This document shows positions 27,452-35,926 of a stretch of DNA of 64,000 nucleotides, piece by piece (position 1 is the stretch's first letter; every line of letters starts with the position of its first letter). Under the pieces are notes generated by a model. The model was given only the letters and a program-made list of their open reading frames with translations. It searched no databases and was not told where the DNA came from. The position numbers were made by a program, and so were the translations under genes. Origin of the DNA: Streptomyces macrolidinus (GTDB lineage Bacteria > Actinomycetota > Actinomycetes > Streptomycetales > Streptomycetaceae); assembly GCF_023887685.1 (NCBI RefSeq), contig NZ_JAMWMR010000028.1:1-64000 (forward strand), in the 5' to 3' direction.

Positions 27452-27952
27452 TCAGCCGAGCGGGCAGGTCAGCCCGGGGTGATGCCGGTTCGGGCAGCAC
27501 ACGACGTTGAGCGACACGATGCCGCCCGAGCGGTTGTAGTAGACCCAGCTCACGTCCACGCCGACGGGCAGTACGTCGAGCACGTACGCGCGCTTGGTGT
27601 CCAGGTCCACGTACGCCTGACGCCCGTCCTCGCGCTCCATCGGCGGATGGTCGAGGAACTGCCGCGTCAGCCAGTCCAGGACCACGGCCGAGTCGTCCCA
27701 GGTCCGTTCGGCCGAGGTCCGGCCGCGCTTCATCAGCCAGTGGCCCGACATCATGGGCGGCAGCTCGGAGGTCGCGAACTCGGCGGCCACCTCGCGATAC
27801 CGCTGCTGCACGCGGACGGCCACCTTGTCGTCGTCCGAGACGGGCGGCGCCGGGGGGTCGGGGTGGACGGGCCGCCGGTCACCTTCTCGGTGGTACTGGT
27901 CGGGCGAACCGATCCAGGGGCCGTAGCCGTGGAAGTGTCCTGTCCAACTCAT
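27452..27952 (-). CDS. Conserved hypothetical protein
   Basis: A 166-residue protein, if begun at the ATG at 27952 (MSWTGHFHGYGPW). The upstream frame is discarded because it overlaps low-complexity codons and lacks a ribosome site. TACACC lies just before the ATG. The middle is charged (DDKVAVRVQQRYREVAAEF) and the end has a Cys/His-rich VVCCPNRHHPGLTCPLG, which might bind metal. I do not recognise the family. Confidence 0.6.
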   Translation of the reverse strand: MSWTGHFHGYGPWIGSPDQYHREGDRRPVHPDPPAPPVSDDDKVAVRVQQRYREVAAEFATSELPPMMSGHWLMKRGRTSAERTWDDSAVVLDWLTRQFLDHPPMEREDGRQAYVDLDTKRAYVLDVLPVGVDVSWVYYNRSGGIVSLNVVCCPNRHHPGLTCPLG

Positions 27953-28042
27953 AGGCGCCGGTGTAGCAGGACCGGAGGGTGGGGCCCCGCTACACGCGGA
28001 GCGCCCACCGGAATTCACCCGGAGCGGGAGAGTTGCCCGGAT

Positions 28043-28330
28043 TCAGCCCCGGAGCCCGTCACACTTGACCGCACCGACGAACGACGCCCAGGCGGCGGCC
28101 TCGAAGACGAGCGCTCCGCGGGCGGGGTCCTTGCTGTCGCGGACGGGGACGACGGAGGGGAGGTTGTGGGCGACCTCGACGCAGTTGCCACCGTCCGGGT
28201 TGCTGTAGCTGCTCTTGCGCCAGGCGGCTGTGCTCAGGAAGTCGTCTGAGACCTCTATGCAGGCGCCGCCGTCCGGATTGCTGTAGCTGCTCTTGCGCCA
28301 CGTCGCACGGGTCAGGTCGATCGCTCGCAC
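28043..28330 (-). CDS. DUF397 protein with two tandem DUF397 segments
   Basis: A 95-residue protein containing WRKSSYSNPDGG twice, 26 codons apart, followed by the usual VRDSKDP and AAWASFVGAVK end. A normal DUF397 protein is 60-70 residues with one such segment. The underlying DNA repeats match at 31 of 32 bases (28191-28222 and 28269-28300), so the duplication looks recent. It starts inside the 3' end of the upstream Scr1-type regulator gene and is surely its partner. Confidence 0.9.
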   Translation of the reverse strand: MRAIDLTRATWRKSSYSNPDGGACIEVSDDFLSTAAWRKSSYSNPDGGNCVEVAHNLPSVVPVRDSKDPARGALVFEAAAWASFVGAVKCDGLRG

Positions 28331-29154
28331 GGCACTTCCTCCACCATCCGCAGGACGAACTTGCGCGACTCGACCGGGTTCAGAGCCACGTCGCGCATCG
28401 CATCGTACGCACGCTGCAACCGCTCAACAGAGCTGTTTTCCTCGATGAGTTCACCACGATGGGCGTTCTCTGTGTACGCCACCGTACGCCCGTCCAGCAA
28501 TCGCAGGAACATCACGTCGGTGCTCACCAGCCCGTGCAGACCAGCATCCTGCGGCAGCACCTGAAGCGTGATGTTCGGGCGCTCCGACGCGTCGAGCAAG
28601 AACTCCAACTGCTCTCGCCACTCCCCCGCATTGCCCAGCGGCGTACGGAGAACCGCCTCCGTAAGGAGTGCGCGGAACGGCGACGCTTCCTCCCCCTCCA
28701 GCAACTTCCGTCGTCCGGTGCGCGCTTCGACCTGCTGGTCCAACTCCTTGCCCTTGGCTCCGCCCAGCGCAAGCACCTCGCGTGCGTAATCGTCGGTCTG
28801 AAGCAGACCATGAATGGTGCTCACCCCGAAGTGCCACAGGCTCATCGCCTCAGCCTCCAGCAACATGTACCGCCGGTACTGCTCCTTGAACTGCGACGGA
28901 TCCCCCACCGCCAGTTCCCACAACGCCAGCAGCAACCCCGGTGTCCCGTAGTACTGGTCCAGCGCCTGCACCACCTCCGGGCTCCCCAGCGTCTGGCCGC
29001 TCTCCATCTTCCCGAACAGCGACCAGTCCCAGCCCAGCGCCTCACCCAGCTTGCGCAGGCTCAGCCCCCGTTCCGTACGCAGCAACCGCAGCTCCTCCGC
29101 GAAGCGCCTGCGCGGCTCCTGGCTGCGCCCCGTGATCACCCGTCTCGGCGGCAT
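28312..29154 (-). CDS. XRE-type regulator with DUF5753 (Scr1 family)
   Basis: A 280-residue regulator. An N-terminal helix-turn-helix (FAEELRLLRTERGLSLRKLGEALGWDWSLFGKMESG, described in two blocks) precedes the DUF5753 ligand-binding region (AMSLWHFGVSTIHGLLQTDDYARE, PNITLQVLPQDAGLHGLVSTDVMFLRL). Such genes are always paired with DUF397 genes and include BldB/WhiJ-like developmental switches and toxin-antitoxin-like pairs in Streptomyces. The ATG at 29154 lies five bases from GGAGG and is better than the GTG at 29166. Confidence 0.92.
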   Translation of the reverse strand: MPPRRVITGRSQEPRRRFAEELRLLRTERGLSLRKLGEALGWDWSLFGKMESGQTLGSPEVVQALDQYYGTPGLLLALWELAVGDPSQFKEQYRRYMLLEAEAMSLWHFGVSTIHGLLQTDDYAREVLALGGAKGKELDQQVEARTGRRKLLEGEEASPFRALLTEAVLRTPLGNAGEWREQLEFLLDASERPNITLQVLPQDAGLHGLVSTDVMFLRLLDGRTVAYTENAHRGELIEENSSVERLQRAYDAMRDVALNPVESRKFVLRMVEEVPCERST

Positions 29155-29283
29155 CGCGTCCTCCACTCGGCGTCGTACCTCTCGGAAGACGCAAGGTAGT
29201 TACGCCCTCGCGCCGCGCGCAGGCGTTCGCCGAAAGAACACTCTGACTGCGTACAGCCCCTGCTGTCCCCTACGTTGCAGAGC

Positions 29284-30228
29284 ATGATCCTCACCCCGCT
29301 CCTCCTCACCCCTGGCCACGACATCCCGGCCCCGCTGCTCGCCGAACTCACCGCGCTGTACGCCTCCCACCGCGAGTTCCACGCCCTCAGCGGTGACTTC
29401 CCGGACCCGGACGACATCCGTCCCGAGCAGGTGCAGGCCGCGCTGGTCGAGGAGTTGGCGAACCCTGACTCGGAGGTTCTCCTCGCCCGCGACGCAGAGC
29501 GCCTCGTAGGGATCGCGATCACGCTCGCCCATCACCCCGATCCGGCCGACCCCGACCCGTGGATCGGGCTGCTGATGGTCGACGGCAAGGACCAACGACG
29601 CGGGCACGGACGGCAGTTGGCGTCACTGGTCGAGGAACGCTTCCGCCTCGCGAGCCGCACCGCCGTCCGGCTCGCCGTGCTGGCGAACAACCCCAAGGGC
29701 CTCGCCTTCTGGACGGCGCTCGGCTACGAGACCCTCGACCACCGCTCGGACCGCAGGCTCGGCCGCCCCTGTGCCGTACTGCGCAAGGAGCTGCGCACCC
29801 CGCGCCGGGCGGCCCGCGTCGCCGTGGTCGACCCCGAGGGCTCGGTCTTCCTCTTCCGCTACGACAACGTCGAGGTGGGCGTGTACTGGGCGCTGCCCGG
29901 CGGTGGCCTCGACGAGGGCGAGACCCCGCACGAGGCCGCCGTGCGCGAGCTGCGTGAGGAGACCGGCTGGACTGATCTGGAGCCCGGTCCGCTGCTGTGT
30001 ACGTGGGAACACGACTTCGCCTACGCCGGGACCCCGGTCCACCAGCACGAGCACATCTACGTCACCCACGGCCCGCGCCGCGACCCGAGCGGCACCCACC
30101 TGGCCGCCGCCCACGCCGAGGACGGCATCCTCGGGTGGCGCTGGTGGACCCGGCGGGAGCTCGTCGAGACATCGGAGTCCGTATGGCCGCCCCGCCTGGC
30201 CGAGCTGCTGAGCACGCTGCGGCCGTGA
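29284..30228 (+). CDS. GNAT acetyltransferase fused to a Nudix hydrolase
   Basis: A 314-residue two-domain protein. The N-terminal half is a GNAT fold (LVGIAITLA, GLLMVDGKDQRRGHGRQLASLVEE, NNPKGLAFWTALGYE). The C-terminal half has an intact Nudix box, LPGGGLDEGETPHEAAVREL continuing REETGW, in the G-x5-E-x7-REUxEExGU pattern. The substrates are unknown. TACGTT (29271-29276) sits right before the ATG at 29284, so that start, rather than the TTG at 29275, is chosen. A hypothetical gene follows by 12 bases and is probably cotranscribed. Confidence 0.88.
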   Translation: MILTPLLLTPGHDIPAPLLAELTALYASHREFHALSGDFPDPDDIRPEQVQAALVEELANPDSEVLLARDAERLVGIAITLAHHPDPADPDPWIGLLMVDGKDQRRGHGRQLASLVEERFRLASRTAVRLAVLANNPKGLAFWTALGYETLDHRSDRRLGRPCAVLRKELRTPRRAARVAVVDPEGSVFLFRYDNVEVGVYWALPGGGLDEGETPHEAAVRELREETGWTDLEPGPLLCTWEHDFAYAGTPVHQHEHIYVTHGPRRDPSGTHLAAAHAEDGILGWRWWTRRELVETSESVWPPRLAELLSTLRP

Positions 30229-30240
30229 CACCATCAGCCC

Positions 30241-30738
30241 GTGCTCGACATCGGCTACGCCCTCTCCAACCGCTTCCCCGACCCGCCGCAGACCGACTAC
30301 CGCCGTGCGGACGTCCGTGCCCTGCGGCACGACCTGTTCTGCGGTGACGTCTATCTCGCCGACACCAAGACGGACCGGGAGTTGTCCACAGCCTGGGGAT
30401 GGGTGCCGGTGCTCGACTTCGCGTGGGCGCTGTGCGACATCGTCGAGCGGCTCGACCGTGACCCGCTCGGCAGTCGCGCCGCCCGGCCGCAGCAGGCGGA
30501 GCTGGACTTCACCGAGTCCACCGACCGCCTGCTCTTCGAGCGCCGCTTCGGCTGGGTGGACATCGAGGCGGAGTGGCTCCCGGCGTCCGAGCCGCCGCTC
30601 ACCTTCTCCCACACCGAACTGCGCCGCGAGGCACGGGACTTCCTGCACGACCTGATCGCCGACCTGACCGACCTCCACGAGGACCTGCGGGACAACCCGG
30701 CGATCTGGACGCTCGAAGCCCGCTTCCCCCGGATCTAG
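30241..30738 (+). CDS. Conserved hypothetical protein
   Basis: A 165-residue acidic soluble protein (MLDIGYALSNRFPDPP, WGWVPVLDFAWALCDIVERLD, FTESTDRLLFERRFGWVDIEAEW). No catalytic or metal motif is visible, and I do not recognise the family; the pattern resembles immunity-like or small actinobacterial DUF proteins. It follows the GNAT-Nudix gene by 12 bases. Its stop codon lies inside the left arm of the 214-bp inverted-repeat element. Confidence 0.65.
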   Translation: MLDIGYALSNRFPDPPQTDYRRADVRALRHDLFCGDVYLADTKTDRELSTAWGWVPVLDFAWALCDIVERLDRDPLGSRAARPQQAELDFTESTDRLLFERRFGWVDIEAEWLPASEPPLTFSHTELRREARDFLHDLIADLTDLHEDLRDNPAIWTLEARFPRI

Positions 30739-30948
30739 GGCCTGTATCGAGTTGCCCGCCTGCGTCGCGACGCCTGGCACGACACCTCGCCGCGTTGTCG
30801 GGCTCGCCCGCGTACGCCCAGTACGCGGGCGACCCTCCGCCTTGCGAGGCTCCCCCACTGCCTGAAGGGCGTGGGAGGTGCCCCCAGCACCAGACGCCGC
30901 GACGCCCGCCCTCCGGGCGGACGACGGGCAACTCGACACAGGCCCTAG
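30735..30948. repeat. 214-bp element with 24-bp terminal inverted repeats
   Basis: Bases 30735-30758 are complementary to 30925-30948 with one mismatch (the arms begin CTAGGGCCTGT and contain CGAGTTGCCCG). Between them are further partial palindromes, including the TCCCCCACTGCC...GTGGGAGG type hairpin often seen between Streptomyces genes. No frame encodes a protein. It fills the gap between two convergent genes and may act as a bidirectional terminator or be a MITE-like repeat. Confidence 0.75.
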
Positions 30949-30956
30949 TAACGCTG

Positions 30957-32462
30957 TCAGCAGCGGCGCGCGTCCTGCGGCAGGGCCACCGGGGCCGGGC
31001 CGTGGGCCGCGGGCTTCGCCTCGACCATCAGGATCGCGGCCAGGCCCGCGAGGAGCATGACGCCCGCCGCCCACCAGAGGGCGACCGTGAAGCCGTGCAC
31101 CGTGCCCTGCCGGACGACCGTCGCCCGCTCGGCGGGGTCGTGCAGATGCGCGGCGAGGTAGGCCGTGCCGCTGGTCGTCGCCAGGGTGTTCAGCAGGGCC
31201 GTCCCGACGGAGCCGCCCACCTGCTGCGAGGTGCTGACGGCGGCCGAGGTCACGCCCGACTCATGGGGCGCGACCCCGGCGGTCGCGGTCGCGTAGATGG
31301 GCATGAAGGTGAGGCCCATGCCCAGGCCCATCAGCACGAGACCGGGCAGGATCTCCGTGGCGTACGCGGAGTCCACCGTGATCCGGGTCAGGAGCGCCAT
31401 CCCGGTCGCCGTCAGCATCGTGCCCGGTGCCATCAGCATGCGCGGCGCCACCCGGGGCAGCAGCCGGGCCGAGATCTGCGTCGAGGCCACGACGCTCGCG
31501 AGGGTCATCGGCAGATAGCCGAGGCCCGTCCGCAGGGGCGAGTAGCCGAGGACGACCTGGAGACAGAAGGTCAGCAGCAGAGAGACGCCGAAGACGCTGA
31601 AGACGGCCAGGGACATCGTCAGGAAGCACCCGGCCCGGATGCGGTCCTGAAGGATGTGCAGCGGCAGCAGCGGGCGCGGCACCCGCGACTGCCACCACAC
31701 GAACACCGCGAGCAGCACCGCCCCCACCGCGAACAGGGCCAGCACCACCGGGTCGGCCCACCCCCGCGGCTGCGCCTCGCTGAACCCGTACACGAGTGCG
31801 ACCAGCCCGCCGCAGCCCAGCAGCACGCCGAGGACGTCGAGGCGGGCACCCGCGTGGCCGGGGCGGTCGCGCAGCACGGTCAGGGCGCCGACGACGGCGA
31901 CGATCGCGACGGGGACGTTGACATACAGACACCAGCGCCAGTCGAGGTACTGGGTCAGCAGCCCGCCCGCGAGGAACCCGATCGCCGAGCCGCTCCCCGC
32001 GACGGCGCCGTAGACGCCGAAGGCCTTCCCGCGTTCCCGCGGATCGGTGAACGTGATCGTGAGCAGGCTGAGCGCGGAGGGGGCGAGGACGGCGGCGAAG
32101 GAGCCCTGGAGCGCGCGGGCGCCGAAGAGCATCCCGGACGTGGTGGCCGCGCCGCCTATCGCCGACGCCCCGGCGAAGCCGATCAGCCCGATGACGAACG
32201 TCCGCTTGCGGCCCACCAGGTCGGCGACCCGGCCGCCGAGCAGGAGCAGCCCGCCGAAGCCCAGGGTGTACGCGGTGACGACCCACTGGCGGTTGCCGTC
32301 GGAGATACCGAGGTCGTGCTGGGCGGACGGCAGCGCGATGTTCACGATCGTCGCGTCCAGGACCACCATCAACTGGGCCATGGCGATGACCACCAGGCCC
32401 CACCAGCGGCGGGGATCGGCGTCCTCGGCTGCCGCGGGCTCTCCCGCTCGGAGGGCGATCAC
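30957..32462 (-). CDS. DHA2-family MFS drug exporter (EmrB/QacA type)
   Basis: A 501-residue membrane protein with about 14 helices. Seen: MAQLMVVLDATIVNIALPS in helix 1 (motif D1 region), GGRVADLVGRKRTF (motif A), the antiporter motif C region GAVAGSGSAIGFLAGGLL, and the DHA2-typical QISARLLPRVAPR. It would expel lipophilic drugs or an endogenous metabolite by proton antiport. No adjacent TetR or MarR repressor is seen. The GTG start at 32462 has no obvious ribosome site. Confidence 0.9.
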   Translation of the reverse strand: MIALRAGEPAAAEDADPRRWWGLVVIAMAQLMVVLDATIVNIALPSAQHDLGISDGNRQWVVTAYTLGFGGLLLLGGRVADLVGRKRTFVIGLIGFAGASAIGGAATTSGMLFGARALQGSFAAVLAPSALSLLTITFTDPRERGKAFGVYGAVAGSGSAIGFLAGGLLTQYLDWRWCLYVNVPVAIVAVVGALTVLRDRPGHAGARLDVLGVLLGCGGLVALVYGFSEAQPRGWADPVVLALFAVGAVLLAVFVWWQSRVPRPLLPLHILQDRIRAGCFLTMSLAVFSVFGVSLLLTFCLQVVLGYSPLRTGLGYLPMTLASVVASTQISARLLPRVAPRMLMAPGTMLTATGMALLTRITVDSAYATEILPGLVLMGLGMGLTFMPIYATATAGVAPHESGVTSAAVSTSQQVGGSVGTALLNTLATTSGTAYLAAHLHDPAERATVVRQGTVHGFTVALWWAAGVMLLAGLAAILMVEAKPAAHGPAPVALPQDARRC

Positions 32463-32575
32463 CCTGCCAGAAGACCATGGATCACCACGTAACGCACCTT
32501 CAGGACAGGTCAGGGAAGGGCCGGTCAGGGAGGCCTGTCGGGGGCGTTGTCAGTGGTGGGGTGCACGATGGGGAC

Positions 32576-33256
32576 ATGGTGCACGGCAAGCGGGTCGGGA
32601 AGCGGGTGGTGAAGGCGGCGCGCAGGCCTGAGGTGCGGCTGCCGGAGCTGATGGCGTTCGACGAGGGGGAGTTGACGCCGGACGGGGACTACGACGGGCT
32701 GGAGTTCCGGGACGCGGACTTCGTCGGGCAGGACGGCGGCGGCGCCCGGTTCATGGACTGCGCGCTGACGGGCTGCGCGGTGGACGAGACCCGGCTGCGC
32801 CATGCGCGGTTCCTGGACTCGGTCCTCACGGGCATACGGGGCGTGGGCACGGACCTGGCCGAGGCGACGCTGCGCGATGTGGAGCTGGTGGAGGCCCGGC
32901 TCGGCGGCGTGCAGTTGCACGGCGCGGTGCTGGAGCGGGTCCTGGTGCGCGGCGGCAAGATCGACTACCTGAACCTGCGCAAGGCCAGGCTCAAGGACGT
33001 CGTCTTCGAGGGCTGTGTCCTCGTCGAGCCGGACTTCGGGGCCGCCCGGCTGGAGCGCGTCGCGTTCACGGACTGCGTCCTGAAGGGCGCGGACCTCACG
33101 GCCGCGACCCTGGTGGACGTGGACCTGCGGGGCGCGGCGGAGCTGGACATCGCCCGCGGAGTGGACCGGCTGTCCGGCGCGGTGATCAGCCACGCCCAGC
33201 TCCTGGACCTGGCCCCCGTGCTGGCGGCGGAGATGGGGCTGCGGGTCGCCGACTGA
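32576..33256 (+). CDS. Pentapeptide-repeat protein
   Basis: A 226-residue protein whose centre repeats the A(D/N)LxX pentapeptide pattern (LEFRDADFVGQD, ARFMDCALTGCAVDETRLRHARFLDS, LAEATLRDVELVEARLGG, GADLTAATLVDVDLRGA), predicting a right-handed beta-helix. The N-terminus is basic. Some members protect DNA gyrase from quinolones (Qnr, MfpA), but this one cannot be assigned. The ATG at 32576 is taken. Its stop is one base from the convergent GNAT gene. Confidence 0.88.
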   Translation: MVHGKRVGKRVVKAARRPEVRLPELMAFDEGELTPDGDYDGLEFRDADFVGQDGGGARFMDCALTGCAVDETRLRHARFLDSVLTGIRGVGTDLAEATLRDVELVEARLGGVQLHGAVLERVLVRGGKIDYLNLRKARLKDVVFEGCVLVEPDFGAARLERVAFTDCVLKGADLTAATLVDVDLRGAAELDIARGVDRLSGAVISHAQLLDLAPVLAAEMGLRVAD

Positions 33257-33257
33257 G

Positions 33258-33740
33258 TCAGCCCTGCTCGCCGCCGCCCAGTTCCGCCAGCGCCTCGTCC
33301 GTCAGCCGGTACACCGTCCACTCGTCCTGCGGGCGGGCGCCCAGGGACTTGTAGAAGCCGATGGCCGGGGTGTTCCAGTCGAGCACCGACCACTCCAGGC
33401 GCTCGTAGCCGCGGGCGACGCAGAGGCGGGCCAGTTCCGTCAGCAGCGCCTTGCCGTACCCGGCGCCGCGGGCCTGCGGGCGGACGTACAGGTCCTCCAG
33501 GTAGATGCCGTGCACGCCGCGCCAGGTGGAGAAGTTCAGGAACCACAGCGCGAAGCCGACGACCTCGCCCGTCCCGTCCTCGACGACATGGGCGTAGGCC
33601 GCCGGGCGCTCGCCGAACAGGGCCTCGTGGAGCTGCTCCCGCGTCGCCCGCGCCTCGTGCGAGGCCTTCTCGTACTCGGCCAGCTCACGGATCATCGTGT
33701 GGATGAGGGGGACGTCGGCGGGGGTCGCGGTGCGGATCAT
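33258..33740 (-). CDS. GNAT family N-acetyltransferase (SAT-like)
   Basis: A 160-residue protein resembling the diamine acetyltransferase group: IRTATPADVPLIHTMIRELAEYEK, GFALWFLNFSTWRGVHGIYLEDLYV, the acetyl-CoA loop PQARGAGYGKALL, and LDWNTPAIGFYKSLGA. The ATG at 33740 is preferred to the GTG at 33758 because it matches family starts and follows a GACACT box. The substrate is unverified; polyamines are likely. Confidence 0.88.
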   Translation of the reverse strand: MIRTATPADVPLIHTMIRELAEYEKASHEARATREQLHEALFGERPAAYAHVVEDGTGEVVGFALWFLNFSTWRGVHGIYLEDLYVRPQARGAGYGKALLTELARLCVARGYERLEWSVLDWNTPAIGFYKSLGARPQDEWTVYRLTDEALAELGGGEQG

Positions 33741-33812
33741 GGCGGCAGTGTCACACAAGGGTGGCGGGTCCCGGCAAGCCCCCGGAACGCGACCGTCCGG
33801 TGGTCCGGCGGC

Positions 33813-35219
33813 TCAGTGCCGTCCCGCCACCCGGTCCGCGATCCGGGCCAGCTTCGAGGACTCGGCGCTGTGCGTGGTCAGTTCGCGCCGGTCGGCCGTG
33901 CGGTAGGTGGCGTACATGCCGTGCACCCCGAGCCAGCGCAGCGGCTCCGGCTCCCACTTCCGCACCCGGTGGTTCACCCACGGCAGCGCGGTCAGCTCGG
34001 TCGCGCCCGCCTGGCCGGAGTCCTGCTGGACCAGATCGCGCAGCGTGCGCGCGGCGAGGTTCGTGGTGGCCACGCCCGAGCCGACGTAACCGCCCGCCCA
34101 GCCGAGCCCCGTGGAGCGGTCCAGGGTCACCGTGGCACACCAGTCGCGCGGCACCCCGAGCACGCCCGACCAGGCGTGGGTCACGTTCACCCCGGCGAGT
34201 GACGGGAAGAAGCGGACGAGGATCTCCCGCAGGGCCTCGACGGTGGCCGGCTGGGTGCGGCCGTCGTTGTCCGTGCGCGAGCCGAAGCGGTAGGGCACCC
34301 CGCGCCCGCCGAGCGCGATCCGGCCGTCGGCGGTGCGCTGCGCGTACATGTACGCGTGCGCCATGTCGCCGAGCGTCTCGCGGCCCTCCCAGCCGATCTC
34401 CGCCCACTGCTCGTCGGTCAGCGGCTCGGTCGCGATCATCGAGGAGTTCATGGGCAGCCAGGTGCGCCGCTGGCCCTTCAGCGACGCCGTGAACCCCTCG
34501 GTGCAGCGCAGCACATAGGGCGCTCGGACGGTGCCGTACGGCGTCACCGCGTGCTTCGGGCGGATCTCCGTGACCGGGGTCTGCTCGTGGATGGTCACGC
34601 CGAGCGCCTCGACGGCCGCCGCGAGGCCCTTGACCAGCTTCACCGGGTGCAGCCGCGCCCCGTGCGGGGTCCAGGTCGAGCCGACGGCGTCCGCGACACG
34701 GATCCGCTCGGCGGTCTCCGTGGCGCCGTACAGCTCGCGGTCCTTCTCGCCGTACGACAGCTCGTGCTCGTGGAACGCCTTCAGCCGGGCCAGTTGCGCG
34801 GGCGTGTACGCCACCTCCAGGACACCGCCGACGTATACGTCCGCGTCGATGCCCTCGTCCTCGGTGACCCGTACGACCTCGGCGACCGTCTCGTTCATCG
34901 CCTGCTGGAGCCGTACGGCGGCCTCGTGGCCGTGCAGCTTCGCGTACCGGTCGCGGCCCGCGACGCCGTTGTAGAGCCAGCCGCCGTTGCGCCCGGAGGC
35001 GCCGTAGCCGCAGAACTTCTGCTCCAGCACCGTGATCCGCAGGAACGGCGCGGCCTTCTTGAGGTAGTACGCGGTCCACAGGCCGGTGTAGCCGCCGCCG
35101 ACGATCACCACGTCCGCGGACGCGTCCCCGGCGAGGGGCTCCCGCGGGGCGGGGAGGCCGTCGTCCGCGTACCAGTAGGAGACACCGCCGTTGACCACGC
35201 TGTTCGCTGCGCTGCTCAT
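33813..35219 (-). CDS. FAD-dependent oxidoreductase, DAO family
   Basis: A 468-residue flavoprotein. The FAD-binding Rossmann motif is VVIVGGGYTGLWTAYYL (about 38-54), followed by VLEQKFCGYGASGRNGGW, typical of the glycine/sarcosine/gamma-glutamylputrescine oxidase (PuuB-like) group. C-terminal GWAGGYVGSGVATTNLAARTL closes the FAD site. It probably oxidises an amine or amino acid, releasing peroxide; the substrate is not determined. The rhomboid-like gene follows upstream, 10 bases away on the same strand. Confidence 0.88.
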   Translation of the reverse strand: MSSAANSVVNGGVSYWYADDGLPAPREPLAGDASADVVIVGGGYTGLWTAYYLKKAAPFLRITVLEQKFCGYGASGRNGGWLYNGVAGRDRYAKLHGHEAAVRLQQAMNETVAEVVRVTEDEGIDADVYVGGVLEVAYTPAQLARLKAFHEHELSYGEKDRELYGATETAERIRVADAVGSTWTPHGARLHPVKLVKGLAAAVEALGVTIHEQTPVTEIRPKHAVTPYGTVRAPYVLRCTEGFTASLKGQRRTWLPMNSSMIATEPLTDEQWAEIGWEGRETLGDMAHAYMYAQRTADGRIALGGRGVPYRFGSRTDNDGRTQPATVEALREILVRFFPSLAGVNVTHAWSGVLGVPRDWCATVTLDRSTGLGWAGGYVGSGVATTNLAARTLRDLVQQDSGQAGATELTALPWVNHRVRKWEPEPLRWLGVHGMYATYRTADRRELTTHSAESSKLARIADRVAGRH

Positions 35220-35229
35220 GCGCGGGACG

Positions 35230-35895
35230 TTAATCCCTGAGAGCGGCCAGTGTCTCCTTCGGATTCCATGGTTCTCCCCGCCCCACCACCAGCGGTCGGC
35301 AGGCCAGACCGATCACCGCCGAGACGAGATGTCCGAACCTGGTGAAATCGGGTGCGAGGGCGAACGGGGTCCCGCACACCAGCAGGACGCCCGCCAGATA
35401 CGCGTACCGCCAGGGCGACGCGATCCGGTACGTGAGCACCGCCACCACCCCGACCAGCGCGTAACTCACGCCTATGTCAAGGGCGTTGACCGCCGAGCGT
35501 GGGGCGCTGCCGTCCCGGATGGCGAGCAGCAGCGCGCCCTCGCTCGCGAGCGTGGCCAGGACGTGCGCGGCGAGGCACACGGCCAGCCAGCGCACGGTGC
35601 CCAGCCAGCGCTCCGCCTGGGCGTGGAAGACGGTGTAGAGCACGGCGTACGGCAGGACGTATCCGCCCTCTGTCCACATCGCGCTGGCGATGAGGGCCCG
35701 TACGGGGTGGGACGACAGCTCGTGGAGGTTCGTGGAGCGCTTGCGCAGGAAGTGCTCGGCCACCCCCGGAGGCATATGGCGCAGGGCGACCGTGGTGAGG
35801 CACAGGAGCAGCAGCCAGAGGTAGGTCCCCGGGGCGCTGCGGACGTAGGCCGCCGCTGCCCCGGGCAGACGTCGGAAACGTATGCCCCGCTTCAC
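35230..35895 (-). CDS. Rhomboid-like membrane protein
   Basis: A 221-residue protein with about six hydrophobic segments. A GVS triplet (DIGVSYALVG) and a later conserved His (RFGHLVSAVIGL) sit where rhomboid proteases carry the catalytic Ser and His, but the canonical GxSG is changed to GVSY, so activity is doubtful. The GTG at 35895 is preceded by GATACT seven bases upstream, implying a leaderless transcript. It diverges from the APH gene over a gap of only 31 bases. It could be transcribed with the FAD oxidoreductase downstream (10-base gap). Confidence 0.7.
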   Translation of the reverse strand: MKRGIRFRRLPGAAAAYVRSAPGTYLWLLLLCLTTVALRHMPPGVAEHFLRKRSTNLHELSSHPVRALIASAMWTEGGYVLPYAVLYTVFHAQAERWLGTVRWLAVCLAAHVLATLASEGALLLAIRDGSAPRSAVNALDIGVSYALVGVVAVLTYRIASPWRYAYLAGVLLVCGTPFALAPDFTRFGHLVSAVIGLACRPLVVGRGEPWNPKETLAALRD

Positions 35896-35926
35896 ACTCG
35901 CCAGTATCGTCGGGGAGGTGATTCCG

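Noticed and set aside
28043..29154. DUF397/Scr1 pair as a new defence system
   Set aside because: This gene pair is a common regulatory pair in Streptomyces; nothing else defence-related is nearby.
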